This document shows positions 9,395 through 18,567 of a DNA stretch of 52,296 bases, one piece after another (position 1 is the first letter of the stretch; each line of letters starts with the position of its first letter). The position numbers were made by a program, and so were the translations under genes. Source of the DNA: Methylocystis suflitae (GTDB lineage: Bacteria; Pseudomonadota; Alphaproteobacteria; Rhizobiales; Beijerinckiaceae); contig NZ_JAMRYX010000218.1 of assembly GCF_024448135.1 (NCBI RefSeq), forward strand, positions 1 to 52,296, written 5' to 3'. The notes under the pieces were generated by a model that had not been told where the DNA came from, did not search any database, and worked only from the letters and a program-made list of their open reading frames with translations.

Positions 9395-10078
9395 ATGAGC
9401 GAGACCTCTCAGCAACGCGGCGCTCACGCCCGTCTCTATGGCCGCTCGAAAGGCAAGGCGCTCCGAAAGCGTCAGGCGGCGCTGATCGACGAGCTCTTGC
9501 CGCGTCTGTCGCTCGACCTTGCGCAGCCGCCGGCGCCTACGGCCCGAGAAAGGCGCCTCGAGATCGGCTTTGGCGGCGGCGAGCATCTGATTGCGGCGGC
9601 GAGCGACAGTCCCGAGGTCGAATTCATCGGCTGCGAACCTTTCCTCAACGGCGTGGCGAAGCTCCTCGCCCGGATCGACGAGCGTGGACTGACGAATATC
9701 CGCCTGCATCAAGGCGACGCCGCAGATGTGCTCGACTGGTTGCCGGAGGACAGCCTGTCGCGCGTATATCTTTTCTATCCTGACCCCTGGCCAAAGAGGC
9801 GCCAGCGCAAGAGGCGTTTCGTGGCGCGTGAAAATCTCGACCGTCTGGCGCGGGCGATGCATGCGGACGCTGAGCTGCGTTTTGCGACGGATATCGACGA
9901 TTACGCCGCCTGGACCTTGGCGCGGCTGCGCGCGCACCCAGCCTTCCGCTGGCGCGCGCAGCGCGCCGAGGACTGGCGAGCGCCATGGCCAGGCTGGACC
10001 CGAACCAAATATGAAGCCAAAGCCATGGCCGAAGGCCGCGATCCGGTCTATCTGACCTTCGTCCGGGCGCTGCGCTAA
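9395..10078 (+). CDS. trmB: tRNA (guanine-N7)-methyltransferase
   Basis: TrmB forms m7G46 in the tRNA variable loop using SAM. The SAM-binding motif is LEIGFGGGEHL, and the family signature FYPDPWPKRRQRKRRF lies near the middle. The 227-aa length is typical. The gene follows metK after 144 nt that hold no recognised gene. It is the downstream member of a SAM-related pair (supply, then use). Confidence 0.93.
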   Translation: MSETSQQRGAHARLYGRSKGKALRKRQAALIDELLPRLSLDLAQPPAPTARERRLEIGFGGGEHLIAAASDSPEVEFIGCEPFLNGVAKLLARIDERGLTNIRLHQGDAADVLDWLPEDSLSRVYLFYPDPWPKRRQRKRRFVARENLDRLARAMHADAELRFATDIDDYAAWTLARLRAHPAFRWRAQRAEDWRAPWPGWTRTKYEAKAMAEGRDPVYLTFVRALR

Positions 10079-10142
10079 GACGCCTCTAAGCTGCAAAACC
10101 TTTAGATCACACGGCCGATGATGGCGACAAGGGGAGACGCGC

Positions 10143-11036
10143 ATGGTTGAGACGGCGGGAATGGCTAACGCGCCGACGACGCCGATCGAAACGACCACGG
10201 ATCGTTTCCGCGCCGACGTTCTCGACGCGTCGATGCGGCAGATCGTGCTCGTCGATTTTTGGGCGCCATGGTGCGGCCCTTGTCGCCAGCTCGCGCCCGT
10301 CATCGAGCGTCTGGTAGCCGCCTCCGGCGGCAAGATCGCGCTCGTCAAAATGAATATCGACGCCGATCCGCTGATCGCCGATCAGCTCGGCGTCAAGTCG
10401 ATTCCCGCCGTCGTGGCGTTTCAGCGCGCGCGACCGATCGATGGTTTCGTCGGCGCGCTGCCCGAGAGTCAAATCAAGGGCTTTCTGGAGCGGCTGATCG
10501 GCCCGATCGAGGACGAGGGCGATGCGCTCGAAGCGGCGCAGGCGATGATCGCCGACGGCGATCTCGCCGGCGCGGAGTCGCTGCTGAGCGAAGTCGCCGG
10601 CGGCGAACCGCCCAACGCCAAAGCCGCCGCCGCCTTGCTACGTCTTTACATCGACTCCGGACGCTTCGATGAGGCCGGGGCGCTCCTTGAGGCCCTTCCT
10701 GACGCCATTCGCCGCGACAGCGGCGTCGCCGCGGCTGGGGCGGCGCTTCAGAACGCCCAGCAGGCCCAGGATCTCGGCGAGATCGACGAACTGAGAAATC
10801 GCGTCAATTTCGATCCCAACGACCTGCAGGCCTATTTCGATCTCGCGCTCGCGCTCAACGCCAAAGGACTGCGCGAGGAAGCGACGGATGCGCTGCTTGA
10901 AATCATCCGCCGCGACCGTAGTTGGAATGACGATGGCGCAAGAAAGCAGCTCATTCAGTTTTTTGAGGCGTGGGGACCGATGGACAAGGCGGCCGTGAAC
11001 GCACGGCGACGACTATCCACGCTGCTCTACTCCTAG
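10143..11036 (+). CDS. thioredoxin-domain protein with TPR region (CnoX/YbbN-like)
   Basis: This 297-aa protein has an N-terminal thioredoxin fold (about residues 20-120) with an intact WCGPC redox motif and the cis-proline segment KSIPAVVAF. A C-terminal TPR-like helical domain covers about 125-297. The architecture is that of CnoX (YbbN), a holdase chaperone that hands clients to GroEL/DnaK. E. coli CnoX lacks the CxxC, so this version may also be redox-active. It starts a likely operon with the LON-domain, Trm112 and thioesterase genes downstream. Confidence 0.85.
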   Translation: MVETAGMANAPTTPIETTTDRFRADVLDASMRQIVLVDFWAPWCGPCRQLAPVIERLVAASGGKIALVKMNIDADPLIADQLGVKSIPAVVAFQRARPIDGFVGALPESQIKGFLERLIGPIEDEGDALEAAQAMIADGDLAGAESLLSEVAGGEPPNAKAAAALLRLYIDSGRFDEAGALLEALPDAIRRDSGVAAAGAALQNAQQAQDLGEIDELRNRVNFDPNDLQAYFDLALALNAKGLREEATDALLEIIRRDRSWNDDGARKQLIQFFEAWGPMDKAAVNARRRLSTLLYS

Positions 11037-11052
11037 GGAGGCGTTCGCCGAT

Positions 11053-11721
11053 ATGAGCCTGAACCATCCCTACGCCGACATCGACGAATTGCCGAAGGTT
11101 CTGCCGCTTTTCCCGCTTTCGGGCGCCATATTGCTGCCGCGCGGCGAACTGCCGCTCAATGTTTTTGAGCCGCGCTATCTCGCGATGGTCGACGACGCGA
11201 TCGCCAGCACGCGGCTGATCGGCATGATCCAGCCGCTGCCGGGCGACGAGACGGTCTGCGACGCGACGCAGCTCTATGATGTCGGCTGCGCCGGACGGAT
11301 CACGCGCCTCGCCGAGACCGGAGACGGCCGCTATCTCATCACCCTCACCGGCGTGGCGCGATTTCGCGTTCTCGAGGAGCTTAGGGTTCGGACGCCGTAT
11401 CGCCAGTGTCGGGCCGGATATGACGAATTCATGGAGGATTTGACGACGGGCGCCGGCGCCGATGCGGTCGACCGCGAAAGCATGGTGTCGATGTTGCGCA
11501 ACTTCGCCGAATGTTCGAAACTTGAAGTCGACTGGGCGAGCATAGACGCGGCGCCGACGGAGACGCTCGTCAACGCGCTCGCGATGATGTGTCCGTTCGG
11601 CGCCAACGACAAGCAGGCGCTGATCGAAGCCATCGATCTGAAAACCCGCGCGGAAACGCTGATCGCGCTCGCGAAGCTCGATCTCGCGCAACGCGCCGGC
11701 GAGCGGCCGCAGTGGCATTGA
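11053..11721 (+). CDS. LON peptidase substrate-binding-domain protein
   Basis: This 222-aa protein consists only of the N-terminal (LAN/LON) domain of Lon protease. LPLFPLSGAILLPRGELPLNVFEPRY is represented at the N-terminus by the hallmark LFPLSGAILLP and NVFEPRY. No AAA or protease domain follows, and the ORF is complete, so this is the free-standing family and not a broken lon. Its function is unknown; a role in substrate recognition is inferred from homology. It lies 16 nt after the thioredoxin-TPR gene. Confidence 0.88.
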   Translation: MSLNHPYADIDELPKVLPLFPLSGAILLPRGELPLNVFEPRYLAMVDDAIASTRLIGMIQPLPGDETVCDATQLYDVGCAGRITRLAETGDGRYLITLTGVARFRVLEELRVRTPYRQCRAGYDEFMEDLTTGAGADAVDRESMVSMLRNFAECSKLEVDWASIDAAPTETLVNALAMMCPFGANDKQALIEAIDLKTRAETLIALAKLDLAQRAGERPQWH

Positions 11722-11736
11722 AGGAAATTGACGACC

Positions 11737-11961
11737 ATGACTGACGAACGCGATTCCGGCGCCGAGAGATTTGACTCCCCTGCGGAGCCGACGCGGATCG
11801 ATCCGCGCCTGCTCGAAATCCTCGTCTGCCCGCTGACGAAGACGACGCTCGAATATGACAGCGCGCGCCAGGAGCTCATTTCGCGCTCGGCGCGGCTGGC
11901 CTATCCGATCCGGGACGGCATTCCGATCATGCTGCCCGAAGAGGCGCGCCAGATCGACTGA
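11737..11961 (+). CDS. Trm112 family small protein
   Basis: This ~74-aa protein matches the Trm112/YcaR family: [20 protein letters not shown], then [16 protein letters not shown]. Eukaryotic Trm112 activates methyltransferases; bacterial members are small proteins of unclear role. Only one cysteine is visible, so the usual zinc knuckle is incomplete, which is common in alphaproteobacterial members. I preferred the ATG at 11737 over a TTG 9 nt earlier. It lies between the LON-domain gene and thioesterase II. Confidence 0.88.
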   Translation: MTDERDSGAERFDSPAEPTRIDPRLLEILVCPLTKTTLEYDSARQELISRSARLAYPIRDGIPIMLPEEARQID

Positions 11962-11975
11962 CCGGCTCGTCCGCG

Positions 11976-12851
11976 ATGGACGAAACCGCGCCATCCAAGC
12001 TTCTGGCGCTTCTCGATCTCGAGGAGGTCGGACCAGACCTCTTCCGCGGCCATAGCCCGACCTCTTCCGGCCGTCAGGTCTATGGCGGACAGGCCGTGGC
12101 TCAGGCGCTCGTCGCCGCGACGCGGACGACCCCTGCGGACCGTCCTGCGCATTCGCTGCACGGCTATTTCGTCCTCGCCGGCGATCCGTCGATCCCGATC
12201 GACTTTGCCGTCGAACGCGTGCGCGACGGCAAGAGCTTCACGACGCGGCGCTGTAACGCCACGCAGCGCGGACACACGATCTTTTCAATGGAGGCGTCGT
12301 TCCAGCGGCGAGAAGAAGGTCTTACGCACGCCGCCCACATGCCGGACGCGCCAGACCCGGAGAGTCTCGACGACGTGCATGCGCTCGTCGAGCGCTTTCG
12401 CGCCTTCCTTCCGGAACAGGCCGAGAGCTGGCTGCAGCGACGAAGCGCGCTCGACATGCGCGTCGTCGCGCCCGACGACGTGTTTTTTCCCGAACGCCGC
12501 GCGGCCGGCCAGATGATCTGGTTTCGCGTGCGCGGCGCGGCGCCCGACGACCCCGCCGTTCACACGGCGCTGCTCGCCTATCTTTCCGATATGACGCTGC
12601 TCAATACGGCGCTGCTCGTTCACGGCCTTACGATCTTCGATCCGAAGATTCAGGTGGCGAGCCTCGATCATGCCCTGTGGATACATGGGCCGATGCGAGT
12701 CGACGAATGGCTGCTCTATGCGCAGCAAAGCCCGTGGGCCGGCGGCGCGCGCGCCTTGACGCGCGGCCAGATCTTCACCCGCGAGGGACGCCTCGTCGCC
12801 TCGGTGAGCCAGGAAGGCCTGGTGCGCCAGCGCGACTCGACGCGATCCTGA
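11976..12851 (+). CDS. tesB: acyl-CoA thioesterase II
   Basis: This 291-aa protein is a double-hotdog thioesterase of the TesB family, which hydrolyses medium- to long-chain acyl-CoA. The N-terminal hotdog includes QVYGGQAVAQAL and HSLHGYFVLAGD. The second includes DHALWIHGPMRVDEWLLY and GRLVASVSQEGLVR, the conserved C-terminal end. It starts 14 nt after the Trm112 gene and is probably the last member of that operon. Confidence 0.92.
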   Translation: MDETAPSKLLALLDLEEVGPDLFRGHSPTSSGRQVYGGQAVAQALVAATRTTPADRPAHSLHGYFVLAGDPSIPIDFAVERVRDGKSFTTRRCNATQRGHTIFSMEASFQRREEGLTHAAHMPDAPDPESLDDVHALVERFRAFLPEQAESWLQRRSALDMRVVAPDDVFFPERRAAGQMIWFRVRGAAPDDPAVHTALLAYLSDMTLLNTALLVHGLTIFDPKIQVASLDHALWIHGPMRVDEWLLYAQQSPWAGGARALTRGQIFTREGRLVASVSQEGLVRQRDSTRS

Positions 12852-13543
<692 letters not shown>

Positions 13544-13575
13544 TCGCCTCCCCGCAACATCAGGAGCTCTCACAC

Positions 13576-15051
13576 ATGAAACTTCCTTCGCCTCGAAGCG
13601 CTTCTGTCGCTTCGGTCATCGCGGGAGCGGCGATTTCGGCATCCTTGGCGTTTCCGGCCTTCGCCGCGAACGATCCGACTCCCAACCCCGGCGACACCGC
13701 CTGGTTGCTGACGTCTTCGCTCTTGGTGCTGATGATGTCGATTCCGGGCCTCGCGCTGTTCTACGGCGGCCTGGTGCGCGCCAAGAACATGCTGTCGATC
13801 CTCTCGCAAACCTTCGCGATCGTCGCGCTCGTCGGCGTGATCTGGACGGTCTACGGCTATTCGCTCGCCTTCGGCGACGGCGGATCGCTCAGCAATTATA
13901 TCGGCGGCTTCAACAAGCTGTTTCTCAAGGGCGTGACGGCCGCCTCCAATGCGGCGACCTTCACCCCCGGCCACGTCATTCCGGAATATGCCTATTTCGT
14001 CTTCCAGATGACCTTCGCGATGATCACCCCGGCGCTGATCATCGGCGCCTTCGCCGAGCGCATGAAATTTTCGGCCGTTCTGCTGTTCGTCGCCTTCTGG
14101 GTGACGGTCATCTACTTCCCCATCGCGCATTGGGTGTGGGGCGTCGCCGATCCGAACGCGCTCGTTGATGCCGCGACCCAACTCGCCGCGGCCGGCGACG
14201 AGGCGGCGAAAGCGGCCGCGCAGGCGAAGATCGACGAGATCAACGCCGCCGTGGGCTGGCTCGCCGGCAAGGGCGCGCTGGACTTCGCGGGCGGCACGGT
14301 GGTGCACATCAACGCCGGCATCGCCGGCCTCGTGGGCGCAATCATCGTCGGCAAGCGCATCGGCTACGGCAAAGAGGCTTTGCCGCCGCATTCGCTCACC
14401 CTGTCGATGGTCGGCGCCTCATTGCTGTGGGTCGGCTGGTTCGGCTTCAACGCCGGCTCCAATCTCGAGGCGAACGGCACGACGGCGCTCGCATTCGTCA
14501 ACACCATGGTGGCGACGGCGGCTGCGGCGCTCTCCTGGATGATCGTCGAGTGGTTGGTGAAGGGCAAACCGTCGATGCTCGGCCTCATCACCGGCGCGGT
14601 CGCCGGCCTCGTGGCGGTGACGCCGGCGTCGGGCTATGCCGGTCCGGTCGGCGCCATCGTCCTTGGCCTCGCCGTTTCGCCGATCTGCCTCTTCTTCGTC
14701 GATTTCGTGAAGAAGATGGCGGGCTACGACGACGCGCTTGATGTCTTCGGCGTGCACTGCATCGGCGGCATCACCGGCGCCTTGGCGACCGGCATTCTGG
14801 TCAGTCCCGATCTCGGCGGCGTCGGCATCACCGACTACACCAATCTGGAAACCTTCGCCGGAACCTATGACATGATGACGCAGATGAAGGCGCAGGCGAT
14901 CGCCGTCGTCGCGACTCTCCTGTGGTCCGGCATCGGTTCGGCGATCCTTTACAAGCTCGTCGATGTCATCGTCGGTCTGCGGCCGACGCCGGATCAAGAG
15001 CGCGAAGGCCTCGACATCACCGATCACGGCGAGCGCGCTTACAACTACTAA
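13576..15051 (+). CDS. amtB: ammonium transporter AmtB (copy 1)
   Basis: This ~491-aa membrane protein has a cleavable signal (ends FPAFA-AND) and eleven expected transmembrane helices. The twin-His pore residues are visible in GGTVVHINAG and DVFGVHCIGG, and MTFAMITPALIIGAFAER is the conserved pore segment. A GGAG ribosome site precedes the ATG. Relative to copy 2 it carries an Ala/Lys-rich insertion of about 30-40 residues (nt ~14146-14268) in the loop before the first pore histidine. It forms an operon with glnK1 and is followed by a strong terminator. Confidence 0.95.
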   Translation: MKLPSPRSASVASVIAGAAISASLAFPAFAANDPTPNPGDTAWLLTSSLLVLMMSIPGLALFYGGLVRAKNMLSILSQTFAIVALVGVIWTVYGYSLAFGDGGSLSNYIGGFNKLFLKGVTAASNAATFTPGHVIPEYAYFVFQMTFAMITPALIIGAFAERMKFSAVLLFVAFWVTVIYFPIAHWVWGVADPNALVDAATQLAAAGDEAAKAAAQAKIDEINAAVGWLAGKGALDFAGGTVVHINAGIAGLVGAIIVGKRIGYGKEALPPHSLTLSMVGASLLWVGWFGFNAGSNLEANGTTALAFVNTMVATAAAALSWMIVEWLVKGKPSMLGLITGAVAGLVAVTPASGYAGPVGAIVLGLAVSPICLFFVDFVKKMAGYDDALDVFGVHCIGGITGALATGILVSPDLGGVGITDYTNLETFAGTYDMMTQMKAQAIAVVATLLWSGIGSAILYKLVDVIVGLRPTPDQEREGLDITDHGERAYNY

Positions 15052-15077
15052 GTTCAGTCTCCTGACACGATGCGAAG

Positions 15078-15106
15078 CGGCGCCCACGGGCGCCGTTTCT
15101 TTTTTA
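15078..15106 (+). terminator. rho-independent terminator after amtB1
   Basis: CGGCGCC/GGCGCCG arms (15078-15095, short loop) are followed by TTTCTTTTTT. It lies 27 nt after the amtB1 stop and ends the glnK1-amtB1 transcript. Confidence 0.85.
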
Positions 15107-15145
15107 TTGCGGACGCAAATTGTTATGGGCGCAACGCTTGCCGCC

Positions 15146-15172
15146 CCTCTCCCCGCGGAGAGCGGGGAGAGG
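15146..15172. repeat. palindromic repeat, copy A
   Basis: CCTCTCCCCGC (15146-15156) pairs with GCGGGGAGAGG (15162-15172) around a 5-nt loop; a GGTGAGGGGC tail follows. Copy B at 15364-15387 has the same 11-bp arms in opposite overall orientation. Such elements are widespread between genes in Rhizobiales as I recall. Together the two copies flank a DUF559 remnant. Confidence 0.8.
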
Positions 15173-15205
15173 TAAGGTGAGGGGCCAGGTGATTTAGCGA
15201 AGCGA

Positions 15206-15337
15206 ATGACGGATGAGAGGCCACCGCATACTGAATCCCGCGGCTACCGCGTCATCCGTTTCGACAATGCGCATCTCTATGAAAATATCGAGGCTGTCAT
15301 GGAGGCCATCTTGGCGGACCTCCATGGAAGCGGATAG
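15206..15337 (+). pseudogene. C-terminal remnant of a DUF559 endonuclease-domain protein
   Basis: A 43-codon frame ending at TAG (15335-15337) reads ESRGYRVIRFDNAHLYENIE and then VMEAILADL. This is the unmistakable tail of DUF559 (very-short-patch-repair-like) proteins, which typically end with a GYRVxRFWN segment followed by ENIEGV. The N-terminal ~70 residues of the usual ~120 are missing, and the frame opens just after a palindromic repeat. It is most likely a decayed, non-functional fragment, although a short ATG (15206) ORF remains open. Confidence 0.7.
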
Positions 15338-15363
15338 ATCTCCGGCGCTCACCACGCCCCTCA

Positions 15364-15387
15364 CCTCTCCCCGCAAGCGGGGAGAGG
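15364..15387. repeat. palindromic repeat, copy B
   Basis: CCTCTCCCCGC (15364-15374) and GCGGGGAGAGG (15377-15387) with a 2-nt loop, preceded by CGCCCCTCA. It is inverted relative to copy A at 15146-15172, and the pair brackets the DUF559 fragment. Confidence 0.8.
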
Positions 15388-15468
15388 AAGCGGCAGGCGC
15401 CTCGCTCAATGAGCGAACATCGCCGCTTACCAAAACCGTGATCACATGTGTCCTGCGAAGTGAGCAAA

Positions 15469-16968
15469 ATGTTTCGAAAACTTCAGCGCTCCAGCGCAAT
15501 CCTCTTTCTCCTCGCGGCTTTCGCCTTCCCCGCCCACGCAGCCGAGCGCGTCGTCAATCTCACCTTCGTCGTCTTTAGCGACATCTACGAAATGGCTGAG
15601 AGAGACGGACGCGGCGGGTTCGCCCGGATCGCCGGCGCGCTGAAAGCCGAGCGCGCAAGAGCAAAGAACATCATCGTCGCGCACGCCGGCGACACGCTGT
15701 CGCCTTCGCTCACCTCGAGCGTCGACAAGGGCGCGCATATCATCGATCTCCTCAACCGAATCGGGCTCGACGTGTTCACGCCCGGCAATCACGAGTTCGA
15801 TTTTGGCGAAGCGGTATTCCGCCAGCGCATGGGCGAAACGAAATTCGCTCTGCTCGCCGCCAATCTGCGCGACGCCTCCGGCCGCTCCGCGCCGGGCTTC
15901 GCCGACAGCAAGATCGTCGACGTCGATGGGGTGAAGGTCGGAATCTTCGGTCTGACCGACGACGAGGCGGCGAGACGGTCCAGCCCCGGAAGCCTAAAAC
16001 TTCTACCCGCGATCGAGACCGCGAAACGCCAGGCCAAGGCGCTGCGCGACGCCGGCGCCGATCTTGTCGTCGTCGTCACGCATTCCGAATGGCAGGACGA
16101 TCTGCGCCTCGCGAAACTTGGGCCGATCGACATTGTTCTGTCCGGGCATGACCACAATCTTCTGGTCGCCTATGACGGCCGCGCCGCCGTCGGCGAGACA
16201 CAGGCCGACGGCGTCAATCTCGTCGCGATCGATGTCGAGATGCGGATCGCCGACGACGGCGTAAAGCGCTGGACGCCCAGGTTCCGCATCATCGACACGT
16301 CCGACGTGACGCCAGACGCCGCGATTGCAGAGCGCGTCGCGCAATATGAAGCCGAGATCGACAAGGCGCTCGACGTCGACATCGGGCGCACAAAGACGCC
16401 GCTCGACAGCCGAAAGGCGAGCGTGCGCAGTGAAGAGACCGCGATCGGCGACTTTTTCGCCGACGCGATGCGCGCCGCCGCCGGCGCTGACGTTGCAATC
16501 ATCAACGGCGGCGGCATTCGCGGGAACCGCAGCTACGCTCCCGGGACAACGCTGACGCGCAAGGACATCGCCAAGGAGCTGCCGTTCAACAATCAGCTTG
16601 TGACTCTGGAGCTTTCAGGCGCCGATCTGCGCGCCGCCTTGGAAAACGCCGTCTGGCTGATCGGCAAGGACGCCGGCCGCTTCGCTCAGATTTCCGGCGC
16701 CCGCATCGTCGTGCGGCGTGATGCTACGCCAGGCTCGCGGCTTGTTTCAATCGAAGTCGGCGGCAAGCCGCTCGACGACACGAAGCTCTACAAGGTCGCG
16801 ACGATCGACTTCCTGGCGCGCGGCAAGGACGGCTATGCCGCGCTTGCGCGGGGGAAACCGCTGGTCAGCGACCTCGAGGGTCCGCTGCTGACGAACGTCA
16901 TCATCGGCGCCATCGAAAAGGCCGGCGCGATTGCGCCCGTCGTCGACGGCCGCATCAGGATCGAATGA
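15469..16968 (+). CDS. secreted 5'-nucleotidase / metallophosphatase family protein
   Basis: This ~499-aa protein has a signal peptide (hydrophobic FLLAAFAFPAHA, cleavage before AER) and should be periplasmic. The metallophosphatase core shows AHAGDTLSPS, FTPGNHEFDFG, VVTHSEWQDD and LSGHDHN. The C-terminal 5'-nucleotidase domain has IINGGGIRGN and ATIDFLARGKDGYA. The first metal motif, DxH in UshA, reads SDIYE here, with Tyr replacing His, a variant I recall in Rhizobiales relatives. The likely role is nucleotide dephosphorylation for phosphate or nucleoside scavenging. The ATG at 15469 directly precedes the signal peptide. Confidence 0.85.
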   Translation: MFRKLQRSSAILFLLAAFAFPAHAAERVVNLTFVVFSDIYEMAERDGRGGFARIAGALKAERARAKNIIVAHAGDTLSPSLTSSVDKGAHIIDLLNRIGLDVFTPGNHEFDFGEAVFRQRMGETKFALLAANLRDASGRSAPGFADSKIVDVDGVKVGIFGLTDDEAARRSSPGSLKLLPAIETAKRQAKALRDAGADLVVVVTHSEWQDDLRLAKLGPIDIVLSGHDHNLLVAYDGRAAVGETQADGVNLVAIDVEMRIADDGVKRWTPRFRIIDTSDVTPDAAIAERVAQYEAEIDKALDVDIGRTKTPLDSRKASVRSEETAIGDFFADAMRAAAGADVAIINGGGIRGNRSYAPGTTLTRKDIAKELPFNNQLVTLELSGADLRAALENAVWLIGKDAGRFAQISGARIVVRRDATPGSRLVSIEVGGKPLDDTKLYKVATIDFLARGKDGYAALARGKPLVSDLEGPLLTNVIIGAIEKAGAIAPVVDGRIRIE

Positions 16969-18417
16969 TCAGAGCCCGCCGAGACAGACATATTTGATCT
17001 CGATGTAATCATCGACGCCGTAGCGCGATCCTTCGCGTCCCAGGCCCGAGTGTTTCACCCCGCCAAACGGCGCTGCTTCGGTTGAGATCAGCGTTTCGTT
17101 GACGCCGACCATGCCGAATTCCAACTGCTCGGCGACGCGGATGACGCGGGCGACGTCGCGACTATAGAAGTAAGCGGCAAGACCGTAAGGCGTGGCGTTG
17201 GCGAGACGCACCGCTTCACCCTCGCTTTCAAAGGAAATCAGCGGCGCGACGGGACCGAAGGTCTCCTCGTTGAAGATGAGCGCGTCAGCCGGCACATTGG
17301 CGAGCACCGTGGGTTGAAAAAAAGAGCCGCCGAGCGCGTGGCGGGCGCCCCCGGTGAGCACCTTTGCGCCGCGGGCGACGGCGTCCGCGACGTGGCGCTC
17401 GACCTTTTCGACCGCCGCTTGTTCAATCAGCGGACCGATGGCGACGCCCTCCTCCGTCCCTTCGCCGATTTTTAACGCGCCAGCCGCCGCGGCAAGCTTT
17501 TCGGCGAAGGCGTCGATGATCGACGCATGCACGAGAATGCGGTTCGCCGAAACGCAGGTCTGGCCGCTGTTGCGATATTTGGTGGCGATCGCGCCCTCGA
17601 CGGCGCGCTCGAGATCGGCGTCTTCAAAGATGATCAGCGGCGCGTTGCCGCCAAGCTCCATCGAGCATTTCTGAATATTCTCGGCCGCTTGCCGCAGCAA
17701 GATCCTGCCGACCTCGGTCGACCCCGTGAAGGTCAGCTTGCGCACGAGGGGATTTTGCGTGAACTCCAACCCGACCGGCGCCGGGTCTTTCGCCGTGACC
17801 ACATTGATCACGCCGGAAGGCACGCCGGCGCGTTCGGCAAGCTCCGCGAGCGCCAGCGCCGAGAAGGGCGTCAGCTCCGCAGGCTTCACCACCATCGTGC
17901 AGCCGGCGCCGAGCGCCGCGCCGACCTTGCGTGCGAACATGGCCGAAGGGAAGTTCCACGGCGTAATCGCCGCGGTGACGCCAATCGCCTGTTTGAAGAC
18001 CAGCAGGGCACGATCGGTCGGACCCGGTATCACGTCGCCATAGATGCGCCGCCCCTCCTCCGCGAACCACTCGATGAAGCTGGCGGCGTAGCCGATTTCT
18101 CCGCGCGCCTCGGCAAGCGGCTTGCCCATTTCAGCGGTGATGATGCGCGCCAGCCGCTCCTGATCGGCCATGATCAGCTCGAACCAACGGCGCATAATAT
18201 GCGCGCGCTCCTTGGCGGCGCGATCGCGCCAGCTTGGCAGCGCCCGCGCACAAGACTCGATCGCCCGGCGCGTCTCGGCTGCGCCCATGTCGGGAACTTG
18301 GCCGAGGACAGCGCCTGTCGCCGGGTTATTAACGGCGAAGGTTGCGCCGCTGTCGGCGCCTACCCAAAGCCCTCCGATGAATGCTTGCTCGCGAAGGCCT
18401 AGGCTGACAGAGTTCAT
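16969..18417 (-). CDS. gabD: NAD(P)-dependent succinate-semialdehyde dehydrogenase
   Basis: This 482-aa aldehyde dehydrogenase has PWNFPSAMFARKVGAALGAG, KPAELTPFSA, the cofactor motif FTGSTEVGR, the catalytic Glu in MELGGNAPLIIFEDAD and the catalytic Cys in NSGQTCVSANRI. These match the GabD group, which oxidises succinate semialdehyde to succinate in GABA breakdown. The ATG at 18417 has a GGGGGAAG ribosome site. The gene converges on the 5'-nucleotidase with the two stop codons directly abutting. Substrate choice within the superfamily is inferred from overall similarity. Confidence 0.88.
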   Translation of the reverse strand: MNSVSLGLREQAFIGGLWVGADSGATFAVNNPATGAVLGQVPDMGAAETRRAIESCARALPSWRDRAAKERAHIMRRWFELIMADQERLARIITAEMGKPLAEARGEIGYAASFIEWFAEEGRRIYGDVIPGPTDRALLVFKQAIGVTAAITPWNFPSAMFARKVGAALGAGCTMVVKPAELTPFSALALAELAERAGVPSGVINVVTAKDPAPVGLEFTQNPLVRKLTFTGSTEVGRILLRQAAENIQKCSMELGGNAPLIIFEDADLERAVEGAIATKYRNSGQTCVSANRILVHASIIDAFAEKLAAAAGALKIGEGTEEGVAIGPLIEQAAVEKVERHVADAVARGAKVLTGGARHALGGSFFQPTVLANVPADALIFNEETFGPVAPLISFESEGEAVRLANATPYGLAAYFYSRDVARVIRVAEQLEFGMVGVNETLISTEAAPFGGVKHSGLGREGSRYGVDDYIEIKYVCLGGL

Positions 18418-18567
18418 TTCGACTTCCCCCTGGGCGCGCATCGCGCATTTTTGCTACAAAGGGCCAAAGCGGCGTGACGGTCCTTAACGGGCCGCTCGCG
18501 AACCCGCAAAAAAACCGACATAATCGCGGCTCATGGGCAAGCGCCCTTCCTCCGCCTGAGGTCACAT

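Noticed and set aside
8669-10348. Long minus-strand frame opposite metK, trmB and the thioredoxin-TPR gene
   Set aside because: It runs across three well-supported genes, is low-complexity and has no domain signature.
11053-11721. LON-domain protein as a broken lon protease
   Set aside because: The frame is complete, well spaced and the free-standing family is common, so it is not a fragment.
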